Positions 27,383 to 36,262 of a DNA stretch of 62,417 bases are shown here, one piece after another (the stretch's first letter is position 1; each line of letters starts with the position of its first letter). A program made the translations under genes and the position numbers. Origin of the DNA: CAYXLI01 sp964464925 (GTDB taxonomy: Bacteria; Acidobacteriota; Terriglobia; Bryobacterales; Bryobacteraceae); NCBI GenBank assembly GCA_964464925.1, contig CAYXLI010000032.1:1-62417 (forward strand), written 5' to 3'. The notes below the pieces were generated by a model, which saw only the letters and a program-made list of their open reading frames with translations, ran no database searches and was not told where the DNA came from.

Positions 27383-29077
27383 TTACCTCTCGCTCAACCA
27401 GGTACGCATGATATGCGCGATAGCCTGTGGGTCTTTCTTCGTTTCGGCTCCGAGATGCTTGCTGAGAACCTCCGCCTTTTGCGTTTTCACTGTAGGCACC
27501 TTGATGGCCGCGAGGGTCTCCATCTCCTGCTTGTCCTTGATAGCCCGCTGTTCGTCAATCTGTGCCTCCAACTGCTTGCGAATCTGATCGGCGTCGCGAT
27601 GGTGCTTCTCGGCCGGCGAGAGCGCGCCCGGCCCTTGCTCGACCGAAGCTGAGGCAACGGCTCGCTTGCGTCCTCTACGTCTCCGTTTCCAGAAAAGTCC
27701 TAGGAGAACGGCCAATCCGGCGCCCACTCCAACGCCGATGAGAGCCGGCTTGGGAAGGTTCCCCAACGAAACGAGCCACACCGGAACCTTTTCCTCTGGC
27801 TGCGGCCGTGTGCCTGGAGAAGAGGGAACCGGTGGGGGCTCAGAAGATAGTGTGTTTTCGAACGGTAAACTCTCCACAATCAGTTGATCTCCGCGGTCTA
27901 TTTGTAACCCGGAGACGCCGGCCACCAGATCGCGGATGATCTTCAGCTTTTCCGGCGTGGGCGGTTCAAGGACTCTCTTCGCCTTTGAGCCGGCGCCTTC
28001 CCAGCGCACATGCTGGTCCAGCAACACCGAAATTGAGAGCCGCTTCACTGCGCCCTGCGGCTGCCGCGTGTGCTTCACAACGCGGCTCGACTGGTACGTG
28101 ATGTTCTCCGTCCGGCGAGTGGTTCCCGTGCTGACCGAGCCTGGTCTGGACGTCGGACGCGGCAGGTTCGATGCGGTTCCAGGCACTCCAGAGGCACCGG
28201 TTCCTCCCGCAACGTCCTCCGTCTTCTGCGACGTCACCATCACGCTGCGGTTCGGATCGAGAATCTCTTCGCTTTGCTCGATGCCGGATAGGTCGCACTC
28301 CGCCGATACGCCTACTCGGAACTTCTCCGCTCCCAACAAGGGCTCGAGAGTTCCGCTGACCTTCGCGAGCAGGTCCTTTTCGATCCGCTGCTTATAGTCG
28401 AGCGACGCATCTGAGGCTTCAAAGGAATCGCCGCTCTCCTTCCGGGCGCGGTTCAGCAGGTTGCCTTGCATGTCCAGGACCGACACGGCTTCGGGCTTCA
28501 ATCCCTCCACTGCACTCGAAACCAGGTGCATGATCGCCAGAACGTTCTGCTGGGAAAGCCGCTGCATAGGCCGTAGCTTCACCATCACACTGGCCTTTGC
28601 TTCCTGCCGGTTCTCCAGGAACAGCGAGTTTCTCGGAAGCGTAAGGTGCACACGTGACTGCTCTACTTCGCTCAGCGACATGACCGAGCGCTCTAGCTCG
28701 CCCTCGAGTGCGCGGTGATAGTTGACCTGTTCCGTGAAGTCGGTGATCCCGAAATTAGTCTTGTCAAAGAGCTCGTATCCGATTCGTCCGGACTTCGGTA
28801 ACCCGAGTGCAGCCATCTGCAGCCGCAGTTCCGCCACACGAGCCGATGGCACCAGAATGGATCCTCCTCCATCTGTGACGCGGTACTCGACGCCGATCTC
28901 CTTCAGCTTGGCAAGCACTAATCCGGCATCTTCGGCAGCCACCTGCGTGTACAAAGGACGGAAATCTCTCTCCCGATTCCATCGGAGAAGTCCGAGGATG
29001 CCTCCGGCGACCGCCACAAATGCGAGGACAATGGACACCCGCTGTGTGGTGGAAAGTCGTTGGAGCAAGGCCTTCAT
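27383..29077 (-). CDS. fliF: Flagellar MS-ring protein FliF
   Basis: FliF forms the inner-membrane ring of the flagellar basal body. The 564-residue protein has transmembrane segments near residues 12-30 (RVSIVLAFVAVAGGILGLL) and near residue 435 (ALIGVGVGAGLAVLLGLFW). Between them are two ring-building domains with LPKSGRIGYELFDKTNFGITDFTEQVNYHRALEGELERSV, a family signature. The C-terminal tail that binds FliG is present. It lies 31 bp after fliE. Length agrees with the family. Confidence 0.97.
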   Translation of the reverse strand: MKALLQRLSTTQRVSIVLAFVAVAGGILGLLRWNRERDFRPLYTQVAAEDAGLVLAKLKEIGVEYRVTDGGGSILVPSARVAELRLQMAALGLPKSGRIGYELFDKTNFGITDFTEQVNYHRALEGELERSVMSLSEVEQSRVHLTLPRNSLFLENRQEAKASVMVKLRPMQRLSQQNVLAIMHLVSSAVEGLKPEAVSVLDMQGNLLNRARKESGDSFEASDASLDYKQRIEKDLLAKVSGTLEPLLGAEKFRVGVSAECDLSGIEQSEEILDPNRSVMVTSQKTEDVAGGTGASGVPGTASNLPRPTSRPGSVSTGTTRRTENITYQSSRVVKHTRQPQGAVKRLSISVLLDQHVRWEGAGSKAKRVLEPPTPEKLKIIRDLVAGVSGLQIDRGDQLIVESLPFENTLSSEPPPVPSSPGTRPQPEEKVPVWLVSLGNLPKPALIGVGVGAGLAVLLGLFWKRRRRGRKRAVASASVEQGPGALSPAEKHHRDADQIRKQLEAQIDEQRAIKDKQEMETLAAIKVPTVKTQKAEVLSKHLGAETKKDPQAIAHIMRTWLSER

Positions 29078-29108
29078 GAGCCCACAGACTCGTGACTAAA
29101 GACCGCGA

Positions 29109-29408
29109 TCACAATTGCATCCTCATAATTTCTTGGTAGGCTTGGACGACCTTATTTCTCACGCCTTGAAACAACTCGAACGAAAGCTCTGCTTTCTGCG
29201 TAGCCATGACCACGTCGTGCACTTCGTCCGATTCTCCGGAAAGGAAACTATTGACTTTGTTGTCAGCGTCCTGGCGAAACGCCTCCACGTTGTGAATTGC
29301 GTTTTCCAGCATCGACTGAAATGCGGAAGACTGGTCGGTTTTCCCCGTAGCCTTGAGCGGCGTGATCTGAGGAACCGGGCGAAGAGGCGAGCCGGGTGAA
29401 ATGACCAT
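29109..29408 (-). CDS. fliE: Flagellar hook-basal body protein FliE
   Basis: The 99-residue protein is a FliE homologue, linking MS ring and rod. It contains SAFQSMLENAIHNVEAFRQDADNKVNSFLSGE followed by DVVMATQKAELSFELFQGVRNKVVQAYQEIMRMQ, the conserved C-terminal half of FliE. The position between flgC and fliF is standard. Confidence 0.95.
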   Translation of the reverse strand: MVISPGSPLRPVPQITPLKATGKTDQSSAFQSMLENAIHNVEAFRQDADNKVNSFLSGESDEVHDVVMATQKAELSFELFQGVRNKVVQAYQEIMRMQL

Positions 29409-29411
29409 GTC

Positions 29412-29843
29412 TTATCTCATGAGATCGATCGATTTATTGATCATGTCTTTCACCGCGGACATCGCAGCTACATTGGCCTGGTAGCCGCGAGAGGAGCCCA
29501 TCAAATCAACCATGTCTTCGGCCGGATTGACGCGGGGGAATGCCACATATCCATTTGCATCGGCGTCCGGGTGCCCTGGCAGATAGCGGCGTTCGGGATC
29601 CCGAGAGTCCTCGATGATCTCCGAGGTGCTCACTCCATTGGCTTGCATCTCCTGCTGGAACACGGCAGAAAATGGCGAGCTGACCGAATCCGACTGGAAG
29701 ACGACATCTTTCCTCCGGTAGGGGCCGCCCGAGGCCGTTCGGGTCGTCTCGGCATTCGCAAGGTTCTCCACCAGCAACTCAGCCCTGGTCCGCTGCGCAG
29801 CCATGCCGGATGCGCTAACGGAAAGCGAAGTAAACAGACTCAT
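29412..29843 (-). CDS. flgC: Flagellar proximal rod protein FlgC
   Basis: The 143-residue rod protein begins with the flagellar rod signature (ASGMAAQRTRAELLVENLANAETTRT) and ends with the conserved RGYQANVAAMSAVKDMINKSIDL helix. The mid-section YLPGHPDADANGYVAFPRVNPAEDMVDL is specific to FlgC. Its start overlaps the flgB stop by ATGA. Confidence 0.96.
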   Translation of the reverse strand: MSLFTSLSVSASGMAAQRTRAELLVENLANAETTRTASGGPYRRKDVVFQSDSVSSPFSAVFQQEMQANGVSTSEIIEDSRDPERRYLPGHPDADANGYVAFPRVNPAEDMVDLMGSSRGYQANVAAMSAVKDMINKSIDLMR

Positions 29844-30196
29844 CCTTTGTTCTCCTGGATGGCCGTGCGAATGGCCTTCACCTGTCCTCGAAGCAAATTG
29901 GAGGCGATGTTAAATCGGATGGCGTTCTCTGACAGCAGACGCATCTCGCGGTCGAGACTGACGTTGTTGCCGTCGTTCTTGCCGGCCAGGCCCTGGACGT
30001 CGCGGACAGTGGGCTGCTGCCCGTCAGCAAGAGACAGGAACTCGAACTGAAAGTCGATGTCCTTTGCCCTGTATCCCGGCGTATCCGCGTTGGCGATATT
30101 GGACGCTACAAGTTTCTGCCGTGTGCTCAGCAGGTCCATGTAGCGGAGTAGGTTGTTTCCGATTCCGTCCAGCATCGCCGCTAACGATGCAGACAT
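29840..30196 (-). CDS. flgB: Flagellar proximal rod protein FlgB
   Basis: The 118-residue protein has LLSTRQKLVASNIANADTPGYRAKDIDFQ, the rod-protein N-terminal signature as found in FlgB, and a C-terminal helix that packs in the rod. It is the first flagellar gene of the run flgB-flgC-fliE-fliF-fliG-fliH-fliI-fliJ, all on the minus strand with overlaps or short gaps. A cysteine-cluster gene ends 19 bp upstream and may share the promoter. Other flagellar genes are not in the window. Confidence 0.95.
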   Translation of the reverse strand: MSASLAAMLDGIGNNLLRYMDLLSTRQKLVASNIANADTPGYRAKDIDFQFEFLSLADGQQPTVRDVQGLAGKNDGNNVSLDREMRLLSENAIRFNIASNLLRGQVKAIRTAIQENKG

Positions 30197-30215
30197 ATTG
30201 CCAAACCTGAATTTC

Positions 30216-30644
30216 TTAGAGTTTTCGACCGTTTAGCGGGCCGTACATCGTCGGGTACGCCACCTTCATCTCATCTGCTGTTTCAAGTGCGGACCCAATT
30301 TGAAACAAACGTCCCGTTCCGATACCCGGACAATACCGGCCAGTGCGATCCCACTCGCGTCGATCTTCGAGCAACTCAGGCCAGAAAGGAAACAGCCGGC
30401 ACTGCGTTGGTTTGGCAGGGTGGATACTGCACCCTCCATCGACGAGAAAATGACACTGGCGGTCTGCCGGTTTTCGTAATCGGAGGAGGTGTTTCGTCCG
30501 ATAGATATAGCGTGCTTCGAAGTCGGCGCGAGGAAGCCCGAGAAAATCCGCAGCCCGCTGGAGGTCCGCCTCACTCAGGTACACGTATCCCTCTTGATCG
30601 CAGCAGTTGGTGCATCCCGGGATGCAAGCGAAACGGACTTCCAT
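30216..30644 (-). CDS. YkgJ-family cysteine-cluster (putative metal-binding) protein
   Basis: The 142-residue protein matches the YkgJ/UPF0153 family: CIPGCTNCCDQEGYVYLSEAD near the N-terminus, then CHFLVDGGCSIHPAKPTQCRLFPFWPE, giving eight or so conserved cysteines predicted to bind zinc or an iron-sulfur cluster. The function of the family is unresolved. I used the ATG at 30644; an upstream in-frame GTG at 30674 adds 10 residues without a clear ribosome-binding site. The gene is immediately upstream of flgB on the same strand. Confidence 0.8.
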   Translation of the reverse strand: MEVRFACIPGCTNCCDQEGYVYLSEADLQRAADFLGLPRADFEARYIYRTKHLLRLRKPADRQCHFLVDGGCSIHPAKPTQCRLFPFWPELLEDRREWDRTGRYCPGIGTGRLFQIGSALETADEMKVAYPTMYGPLNGRKL

Positions 30645-30772
30645 GTTGTCATTAGCGTAGCGCAAACGGCGCACGAAACCGCCGCGGAAGTCGGGCGTCT
30701 ACGATTGGTAGACTTGGAAATTGTGGTCTATTTAGCCGCGCTGATACTGCTTTCGGCCCGGCTGGAGGAATT

Positions 30773-32029
30773 GTGAAATATCGGCTGCTCGATCTTCTGG
30801 CATGTCCCGCGTGCGGAGCTTATCCGTTCCATCTCAAGGTACTCGAAGCGGAGCCGCATACTCGCGGAGCGATGATGCCGCCGCAGTGTTCGCATTTCTG
30901 CGGTGCCGTTCATAAGGATCTACCGGGGGAGTCTCGAACAGGAACGCCGGACTGCCGGAAGTGCTACAGCGAGGAAATCCGTTTTGGACTTCTGTCGTGC
31001 CCATCATGCCCTCGTGAGTATCCGATTATCGATGGCGTGCCCCGGTTCAACCCGGATACTTTTGAGGAATATCCGCAGCACGCCGAGAAGTTTCGCCCGC
31101 ATTTCCGTCAAAGCCAGAATGTGGAAACAGCAAGTTTCCGGGCTGCGCACGCTCACACGAAGAAGAGCTTCGGGTACCAGTGGCTGAAGTTCAAGGCCGG
31201 TGTGGGCACCGATGAAGACAATGCCGCGCACTTTTACCGCCGCACGCAGACGAAGCCCGGCCAATTAGGCAAGACCCTGTTCTTCGAGGCGGGATGCGGC
31301 ATGGGCCGGTACCTGAAAGTCATCGGCGGCGAGCCGGAAGCCGAGGTGGTCGGACTCGATTTGAGCCTCGCCGTAAACCGCGCCTATGAGGAGAATCGGC
31401 AGAATCCACGGGTGCACGTGGTGCAAGGCAATATTCTTGAAATGCCCTTCCGTCCGGAGATCTTCGATCACACCTACAGCATCGGCGTACTGCATCACAC
31501 GCCCGATACGAAGAGGGCGTTCCTCAGCATGGTTCGTCTGCTGAAGCCAGGGGGACGGGCGACCGTATGGCTGTATCACAAATGGGTTACACCGGAGATG
31601 CACGGCTTCCCTGCCCTGCATGCCCGTGTAAAGGGATGGATCACGGACGGGCTCCGCATGATCACGACCCGCATGCCGCACTCTCTGCTGAGCTATCTCT
31701 GCGTTCTGGCAATCCCGGTCGGGTGGCTGCAGATGAAGATCATCGACGGGCCCAAACCGATCCGTTATCTCCTCTCCCCGCTTTTGCTCGTGAACTGTTC
31801 GGTGGTGAAAAACTCCGCGCAGAGAGTCTGCGACACTTTCGACTGGTACGCACCGATGTACCAGTGGAAGCATACGGTGCCGGAAGTCGTAGGCTGGTTC
31901 CGGGAACTCGGTTACGAAAGCATCAATCCGGAGGGTTTTCCGGTTTCGGTGCGGGGCACCCGGCCGGTCCGCCAGAATGAGCGCACTCTTACTGGGGCCG
32001 GCAGCGTAAAGAGTCCGGATCACGGTTGA
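30773..32029 (+). CDS. SAM-dependent methyltransferase with Trm112-like zinc N-terminus
   Basis: The 418-residue protein begins KYRLLDLLACPACGAYPFHL, a Trm112p-like zinc ribbon, with further CxxC pairs (CRKCYSEE, CPSCPREYPI) up to residue ~85. From about residue 165 a class I methyltransferase follows: LFFEAGCGMGRYLKVIGG (motif I), VVGLDLSLAV, VVQGNILEMPF, HTYSIGVLHHTPD and LLKPGGRATVWLY. The last ~120 residues include a hydrophobic stretch (LLSYLCVLAIPVGWLQ). Enzymes with this layout often modify cell-surface lipids or sugars, but the substrate is unknown. The GTG start has a GGAGGAA site. Confidence 0.85.
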   Translation: MKYRLLDLLACPACGAYPFHLKVLEAEPHTRGAMMPPQCSHFCGAVHKDLPGESRTGTPDCRKCYSEEIRFGLLSCPSCPREYPIIDGVPRFNPDTFEEYPQHAEKFRPHFRQSQNVETASFRAAHAHTKKSFGYQWLKFKAGVGTDEDNAAHFYRRTQTKPGQLGKTLFFEAGCGMGRYLKVIGGEPEAEVVGLDLSLAVNRAYEENRQNPRVHVVQGNILEMPFRPEIFDHTYSIGVLHHTPDTKRAFLSMVRLLKPGGRATVWLYHKWVTPEMHGFPALHARVKGWITDGLRMITTRMPHSLLSYLCVLAIPVGWLQMKIIDGPKPIRYLLSPLLLVNCSVVKNSAQRVCDTFDWYAPMYQWKHTVPEVVGWFRELGYESINPEGFPVSVRGTRPVRQNERTLTGAGSVKSPDHG

Positions 32030-32126
32030 GTTTACGAACCGAAGCCATTTCATAAAGCACCACTAGCAAGTGGGCTTTCACATCGGATGCGCCCTTAGTA
32101 CCACACTGCGCATGGTTTCCGAGCAT

Positions 32127-32156
32127 TTGACAGTCCAATGTCGGCTTGGGTAAACT
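32127..32156 (+). promoter_or_regulatory. Sigma-70-type promoter of the ribosomal block
   Basis: A perfect -35 TTGACA (32127-32132) is followed after 18 bp by TAAACT (32151-32156). The predicted start is near 32163, placing the ATG of rplM at 32194 about 30 nt downstream. This supports the short rplM start and argues against the in-frame start at 32146, which lies before the transcript begins. Confidence 0.7.
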
Positions 32157-32193
32157 GAAGTGTTCGTATAAGTTCGTGGAGATACGTCTGTCT

Positions 32194-32622
32194 ATGAAAA
32201 CCGATTTTCCGTCACAGAACGAGATCGTCCGTAAGTGGCACGTTCTAGACGCTGAAAACGTGGTGCTCGGCCGCTTGGCCAGCAAAGCAGCCATGCTTTT
32301 GATGGGGAAAACCAAGCCGAGCTACACGCCGTTTCTGGATACCGGCGATCACGTCATTGTGATCAATGCGGACAAGGTTCGTTTGACCGGTAATAAGGAA
32401 GACCAGAAGATTTATCGTCATCACACTGGATACCCTGGCGGGTTGAAGGAAGTGCAGGCGAAGAAGATGAAGTCGACGCGCCCTCAAAAGATGGTGGAAC
32501 TGGCGATTCAGGGTATGTTGCCGAAGAATAAACTCGGAAAGCAGATGTACCGCAAGCTGAACGTGTATGCCGGTCCCAAGCATCCGCACCAGGCGCAGCA
32601 ACCCGCCGCTCTGGCGGTTTAA
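32194..32622 (+). CDS. rplM: Ribosomal protein L13
   Basis: The 142-residue protein is L13: KWHVLDAENVVLGRLASKAAMLLMGK, FLDTGDHVIVINADKVRLTGNK, YRHHTGYPGG, and RKLNVYAGPKHPHQAQQP. The ATG at 32194 gives the normal length and lies after the predicted promoter. It is followed 21 bp later by rpsI, the universal L13-S9 pair. Confidence 0.97.
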   Translation: MKTDFPSQNEIVRKWHVLDAENVVLGRLASKAAMLLMGKTKPSYTPFLDTGDHVIVINADKVRLTGNKEDQKIYRHHTGYPGGLKEVQAKKMKSTRPQKMVELAIQGMLPKNKLGKQMYRKLNVYAGPKHPHQAQQPAALAV

Positions 32623-32643
32623 GGAAAGAGTAAGGGGATCTGA

Positions 32644-33039
32644 GTGGCAGCACTGGTACAACATCTGGGAACGGGTCGCCGGAAAACGGCGGTCGCGCGT
32701 GTGTTCCTGCGTTCGGGCAAGGGCGGAATCACTATCAATGGCCGCCCGGCTAATGAATATTTCACTACGGAAGCAGCTCGCTCCATGGTTCGGCAGCCGC
32801 TGCTGGCGACCGAAACTTCAGACAAGTTCGATGTCTTGATCCTGACCAACGGCGGCGGGTTCAATGGGCAGGCAGGGGCCGCCCGTTTGGGCATCGCTCG
32901 CGCGCTCGTGGAGTTCAACTCCGAATTGCGCGGTAAACTAAAGGAGTTGGGTTTCCTGACGCGCGATCCGCGGCAGCACGAGCGGAAGAAGTACGGTCAG
33001 AAGGGCGCCCGTAAGCGGTTCCAGTTCTCGAAGCGATAG
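32644..33039 (+). CDS. rpsI: Ribosomal protein S9
   Basis: The 131-residue protein is S9: GTGRRKTAVARVFLRSGKGGITINGRP, GGGFNGQAGAARLGIARALVEF, and the tail RDPRQHERKKYGQKGARKRFQFSKR, whose final lysine-arginine reaches the ribosomal P site. The start is GTG. It directly follows rplM and precedes the rpsB leader. Confidence 0.97.
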   Translation: MAALVQHLGTGRRKTAVARVFLRSGKGGITINGRPANEYFTTEAARSMVRQPLLATETSDKFDVLILTNGGGFNGQAGAARLGIARALVEFNSELRGKLKELGFLTRDPRQHERKKYGQKGARKRFQFSKR

Positions 33040-33153
33040 TTTTGGTTTGGGTGGTCCTCCTCCGGACGGGCCACTCTCCCCTGTTTTGCGGTTTCGGTTG
33101 CGGTTCCTCACTCGTTCGAGTCGCAGCATTCCGTCGTTTTCGGTTCATTTCGC

Positions 33154-33190
33154 CCCAAAGCATAAATCTCGCTTAGGACCTTGCTTTGGG
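33154..33190 (+). promoter_or_regulatory. Stem-loop in the rpsB 5' leader
   Basis: CCCAAAGC (33154-33161) and GCTTTGGG (33183-33190) form a perfect 8-bp stem with a 21-nt loop, 28 nt before the rpsB start codon. Ribosomal protein S2 is known in other bacteria to repress its own rpsB-tsf mRNA through a leader structure, so this is a candidate autoregulatory element. It has no following T-tract. Confidence 0.4.
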
Positions 33191-33218
33191 TTCAAGCACG
33201 TACATTCAAGGAGGCATT

Positions 33219-34118
33219 TTGCCGTCTATTTCAATGAAGGAATTGCTCGAAGCCGGCGTTCACTTCGGGCACCAGACCAAGCGCTGGAATCCAAAGATGA
33301 AAGAGTATATCTTTGGCGAACGTAATGGCATCTACATTGTCGACCTGCAGAAGACGCTGAAGCTCTTCAAGGACGCAATGCGGTTTGTCGGAGAAATGGC
33401 CGCGCAGGGCAAGACCGTCCTGTTCGTAGGCACTAAGCGCCAGGCGCAGGAAGCCATCGCAGAAGAGGCTACCCGCTGCGGGCAATATTATGTCAACCAG
33501 CGCTGGCTGGGCGGACTGCTCACCAACATGGTGACCGTACAGCGCTCCATCAAGCGTTTGAAGGCGCTCGACCAGATGGCTTCTGAAGGATCCTACGAGG
33601 GCCGCGTGAAGAAAGAAGCCGGCAGACTGGAGCGCGAGCGCAAGCACCTGCAGTCGAACCTGGCCGGTATCAAAGATATGCCGGGCCTTCCCGATATGCT
33701 CTTTGTGATCGACTCGAATAAGGAAGCGATCGCGGTGAAGGAAGCCCGCCGTCTCGGCATCCCGGTCGTTGCCGTGGTCGATACGAATTGCGACCCGGAC
33801 GAAGTAGATTACGTGATCCCCGGCAATGACGACGCCCTACGCGCCATTCGCCTGTTTACGAACAAGATCGCGGACGCGGTGATCGAAGGCCGCGCACTGG
33901 CGACCGAGCAGGATTTTGTTGGCGAAAAGATCGTCACCGAAGAGCCGGTAGCCGCGATGGAAGATTCGACCGAGTACACGCAGTACCTCGATCCGAAGTA
34001 TGCCGAGCAACTCATGAGCGAAGGCATTCCGGACGAAGACCTGCCGTCGATGTCGCTGCCGAAGAAATCCGCCACGCCGGAAACGGCAGCAGAGCCCGCG
34101 GCAGTCAACCAACAGTAG
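33219..34118 (+). CDS. rpsB: Ribosomal protein S2
   Basis: The 299-residue protein is S2 with SMKELLEAGVHFGHQTKRWNPKM, YIFGERNGIYIVDLQKTL, RWLGGLLTNMVTVQRSI and VVDTNCDPDEVDYVIPGNDDA. I chose TTG at 33219, preceded by a strong AAGGAGG site, because it gives the standard N-terminus PSISMKELL. The C-terminus is extended by about 60 acidic and alanine-rich residues compared with E. coli S2. It is followed by tsf, the universal order. Confidence 0.96.
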   Translation: MPSISMKELLEAGVHFGHQTKRWNPKMKEYIFGERNGIYIVDLQKTLKLFKDAMRFVGEMAAQGKTVLFVGTKRQAQEAIAEEATRCGQYYVNQRWLGGLLTNMVTVQRSIKRLKALDQMASEGSYEGRVKKEAGRLERERKHLQSNLAGIKDMPGLPDMLFVIDSNKEAIAVKEARRLGIPVVAVVDTNCDPDEVDYVIPGNDDALRAIRLFTNKIADAVIEGRALATEQDFVGEKIVTEEPVAAMEDSTEYTQYLDPKYAEQLMSEGIPDEDLPSMSLPKKSATPETAAEPAAVNQQ

Positions 34119-34219
34119 TCAGAAGTAACCTTCCATCTGTGCCGGAACACGGGCGACGCTGCAGTCGCGACGCTCGTGTTTCGTAACCAAGTGTGATCAA
34201 CCAGGTATAAAGGAAAAAC

Positions 34220-34858
34220 ATGGCGGAGATTACCGCATCACTCGTCAAAGAACTACGTGACCGGACCGGCGCCGGTATGATGGAATGCAAGAAGGCGCTT
34301 GTGGAAGCGGGCGGCGATCCGAACGAAGCAGAAGTTATTCTGCGCAAGCGGGGCATTGCGGCGGCATCGAAGAAAGCGTCCCGTGCCACCAAGCAGGGCG
34401 TGATCGGCACCTATATCCACCCCGGCGCGCAACTCGGCGTGATGGTGGAAGTGAATTGCGAATCGGACTTCGTGGCCCGCACGGACGACTTCCAGGAACT
34501 GGTTAAGGACATCGCGATGCAGATCGCCGCGGCGGACCCGCAGTTCATCCGTAAGGAAGACGTCACTCCCGAAGCGTTGGCCAAGGAAAAAGAGATCTAC
34601 CGCGAGCGCGCCAAGAACGAAGGCAAGCCCGAGAAGATGCTTGACAAGATCGTGGAAGGCCGCATGGCCAAGTACTACGAAGAAGTCGCGCTGCTGGAAC
34701 AGCCGTTCATCAAGGACAACACCGTGACCATCGGCCAGTTGATCGCCACGAAGATTGCCAAGGTGGGCGAGAACATATCGGTCGCCCGGTTCGTGCGCTT
34801 CAAGGTCGGCGACTCCGCAGTTGCGGGCGAAGAGACGACGGAAGCCCCGACGGCCTAA
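34220..34858 (+). CDS. tsf: Elongation factor Ts
   Basis: EF-Ts recycles EF-Tu. The 212-residue protein has the N-terminal LVKELRDRTGAGMMECKKALVEAGGD signature, GVIGTYIHPGAQLGVMVEVNCESDFVAR, and a shortened C-terminal region, the compact form seen in several phyla. It lies between rpsB and pyrH. The ATG has an AAAGGAAAA site. Confidence 0.97.
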   Translation: MAEITASLVKELRDRTGAGMMECKKALVEAGGDPNEAEVILRKRGIAAASKKASRATKQGVIGTYIHPGAQLGVMVEVNCESDFVARTDDFQELVKDIAMQIAAADPQFIRKEDVTPEALAKEKEIYRERAKNEGKPEKMLDKIVEGRMAKYYEEVALLEQPFIKDNTVTIGQLIATKIAKVGENISVARFVRFKVGDSAVAGEETTEAPTA

Positions 34859-34871
34859 ACGGATCAATCGC

Positions 34872-35585
34872 ATGGCCGGCTATCAACGAATCCTACTCAA
34901 ACTGAGCGGCGAGGTGATGGCCGGCCAAGGCGGATTCGGCATTGACGCCGATCGAGTCCGCGCACTCGCCGAAGAAGTCGCGGAAGTCGCCCGCACCGGA
35001 GTTCAGATCGGACTCGTGGTCGGAGGCGGCAATTTTTTTCGCGGTGTTGCCGCAGCCGCCAAGAACATGGATCGTGTGACCGGCGATCACATGGGTATGC
35101 TGGCAACGGTCATTAACTCCCTCGCCCTGCAGGACGCACTCGAAAAGCAAGGCATCCCCACCAGAGTCATGACGGCGATCGAGATGCACCAAGTGGCTGA
35201 GCCATACATCCGCCGCCGCGCGATCCGTCACCTGGAAAAAGGCCGTATCGTAATTTTCGCTGCGGGCACCAGCAATCCGTACTTCTCCACCGACACAGCC
35301 GCAACCCTCAGGGCACTCGAGATTCACGCCGAAGTGATAGCGAAGGCCACGCGTGTCGACGGCGTTTATGATAAAGATCCGCTGAAGTTTTCAGACGCCG
35401 TGCTGTACCAGCACATCAGCTATACGGATTTCCTGTCACGCTCATTGAAGGTGATGGATGCAAGTGCGGTGGCTATGTGCCGTGACAACGGATTACGAAT
35501 CCTGGTCTTTAATCTGAACGTCCCTGGAAATATAATGCGAATGACGAAGGGTGAATCCCTGGGTACTGTCATAGCAAGCGAGTGA
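34872..35585 (+). CDS. pyrH: UMP kinase PyrH
   Basis: PyrH phosphorylates UMP to UDP. The 237-residue protein has RILLKLSGEVMAG, VVGGGNFFRG, DHMGMLATVINSLALQDAL, IFAAGTSNPYFSTDTAA and AKATRVDGVYDKDP, all diagnostic of the amino-acid-kinase-fold UMP kinase. The ATG at 34872 gives the standard length and lies 13 bp after tsf. The rpsB-tsf-pyrH-frr order is widely conserved. Confidence 0.97.
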   Translation: MAGYQRILLKLSGEVMAGQGGFGIDADRVRALAEEVAEVARTGVQIGLVVGGGNFFRGVAAAAKNMDRVTGDHMGMLATVINSLALQDALEKQGIPTRVMTAIEMHQVAEPYIRRRAIRHLEKGRIVIFAAGTSNPYFSTDTAATLRALEIHAEVIAKATRVDGVYDKDPLKFSDAVLYQHISYTDFLSRSLKVMDASAVAMCRDNGLRILVFNLNVPGNIMRMTKGESLGTVIASE

Positions 35586-35589
35586 ACAT

Positions 35590-36192
35590 ATGAAACCAGA
35601 AGCGCAGACTGCACCCGCTCATCAGTTCAAGAGCGTAAAGGATATCGAAACTCATGCGAAGTCCCGCATGGAAAAAGTGCTGGCAGACCTGCAGCATGAT
35701 ATGGCAAGCATCCGGACCGGCCGGGCGTCGGTGAACCTGCTCGATAATGTCCGCGTAGATTACTACGGCACTCCGACACCGATCAACCAGGTTGCGACAC
35801 TGCATGTGCCGGAACCGTTCCTGATCACGATTCAGCCGTGGGACACCTCGCAGATCGGTCATATTGAGCGCGCGATCCGCCAGGCGGATCTCGGCTTGAA
35901 CCCGGGTAATGATGGCAAGATCATCCGTGTGCCCATTCCAGCCCTGACCGAAGAACGCCGCAAGGAGTTTGTTAAAAAGCTGTATCAGGTCGCGGAAGAG
36001 CACCGGGTCGGACTTCGCAACATTCGCCGGGATGCGAACGAAGCGATCAAGAAACTGGTAAAGGACAAGCTGATCAGCGAAGATGACGACCGCCGCGGGC
36101 ACGATGAAGTACAGAAGATGACCGACGGGTACATCGGCAAGATCGACACCGCCGCGAAGGCCAAAGAGAAAGAGATTCTCGAGATCAAGTAG
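35590..36192 (+). CDS. frr: Ribosome recycling factor
   Basis: The 200-residue protein is RRF: DLQHDMASIRTGRASVNLLDNVRVDYYGTPTPINQVA, then PWDTSQIGHIERAIRQADLGLNPGNDGKIIRVPIPALTEERRKE, and a helical tail. A roughly 15-residue N-terminal extension is present compared with the usual 185. It starts 4 bp after pyrH and ends before a strong terminator that closes the ribosomal block. Confidence 0.97.
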   Translation: MKPEAQTAPAHQFKSVKDIETHAKSRMEKVLADLQHDMASIRTGRASVNLLDNVRVDYYGTPTPINQVATLHVPEPFLITIQPWDTSQIGHIERAIRQADLGLNPGNDGKIIRVPIPALTEERRKEFVKKLYQVAEEHRVGLRNIRRDANEAIKKLVKDKLISEDDDRRGHDEVQKMTDGYIGKIDTAAKAKEKEILEIK

Positions 36193-36215
36193 TTCACCTT
36201 CCGATTGAAGACAGC

Positions 36216-36246
36216 GGGCGCCCTGAGTGGGCGCCCATTTTCTTTT
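36216..36246 (+). terminator. Intrinsic terminator after frr
   Basis: GGGCGCCC (36216-36223) pairs perfectly with a second GGGCGCCC (36229-36236) around the loop TGAGT, followed by ATTTTCTTTT. It closes the rplM-rpsI-rpsB-tsf-pyrH-frr block. Confidence 0.92.
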
Positions 36247-36262
36247 GCGACACTATATTCTT

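Noticed and set aside
30708..30776. A 23-codon hydrophobic peptide ending at the methyltransferase start (VDLEIVVYLAALILLSARLEEL)
   Set aside because: The TTG start has no convincing ribosome-binding site, and the purine-rich site there serves the methyltransferase. It remains possible but unsupported.
32146..32193. An upstream in-frame start for rplM
   Set aside because: It lies before the predicted transcription start, and L13 is normal in length from 32194.
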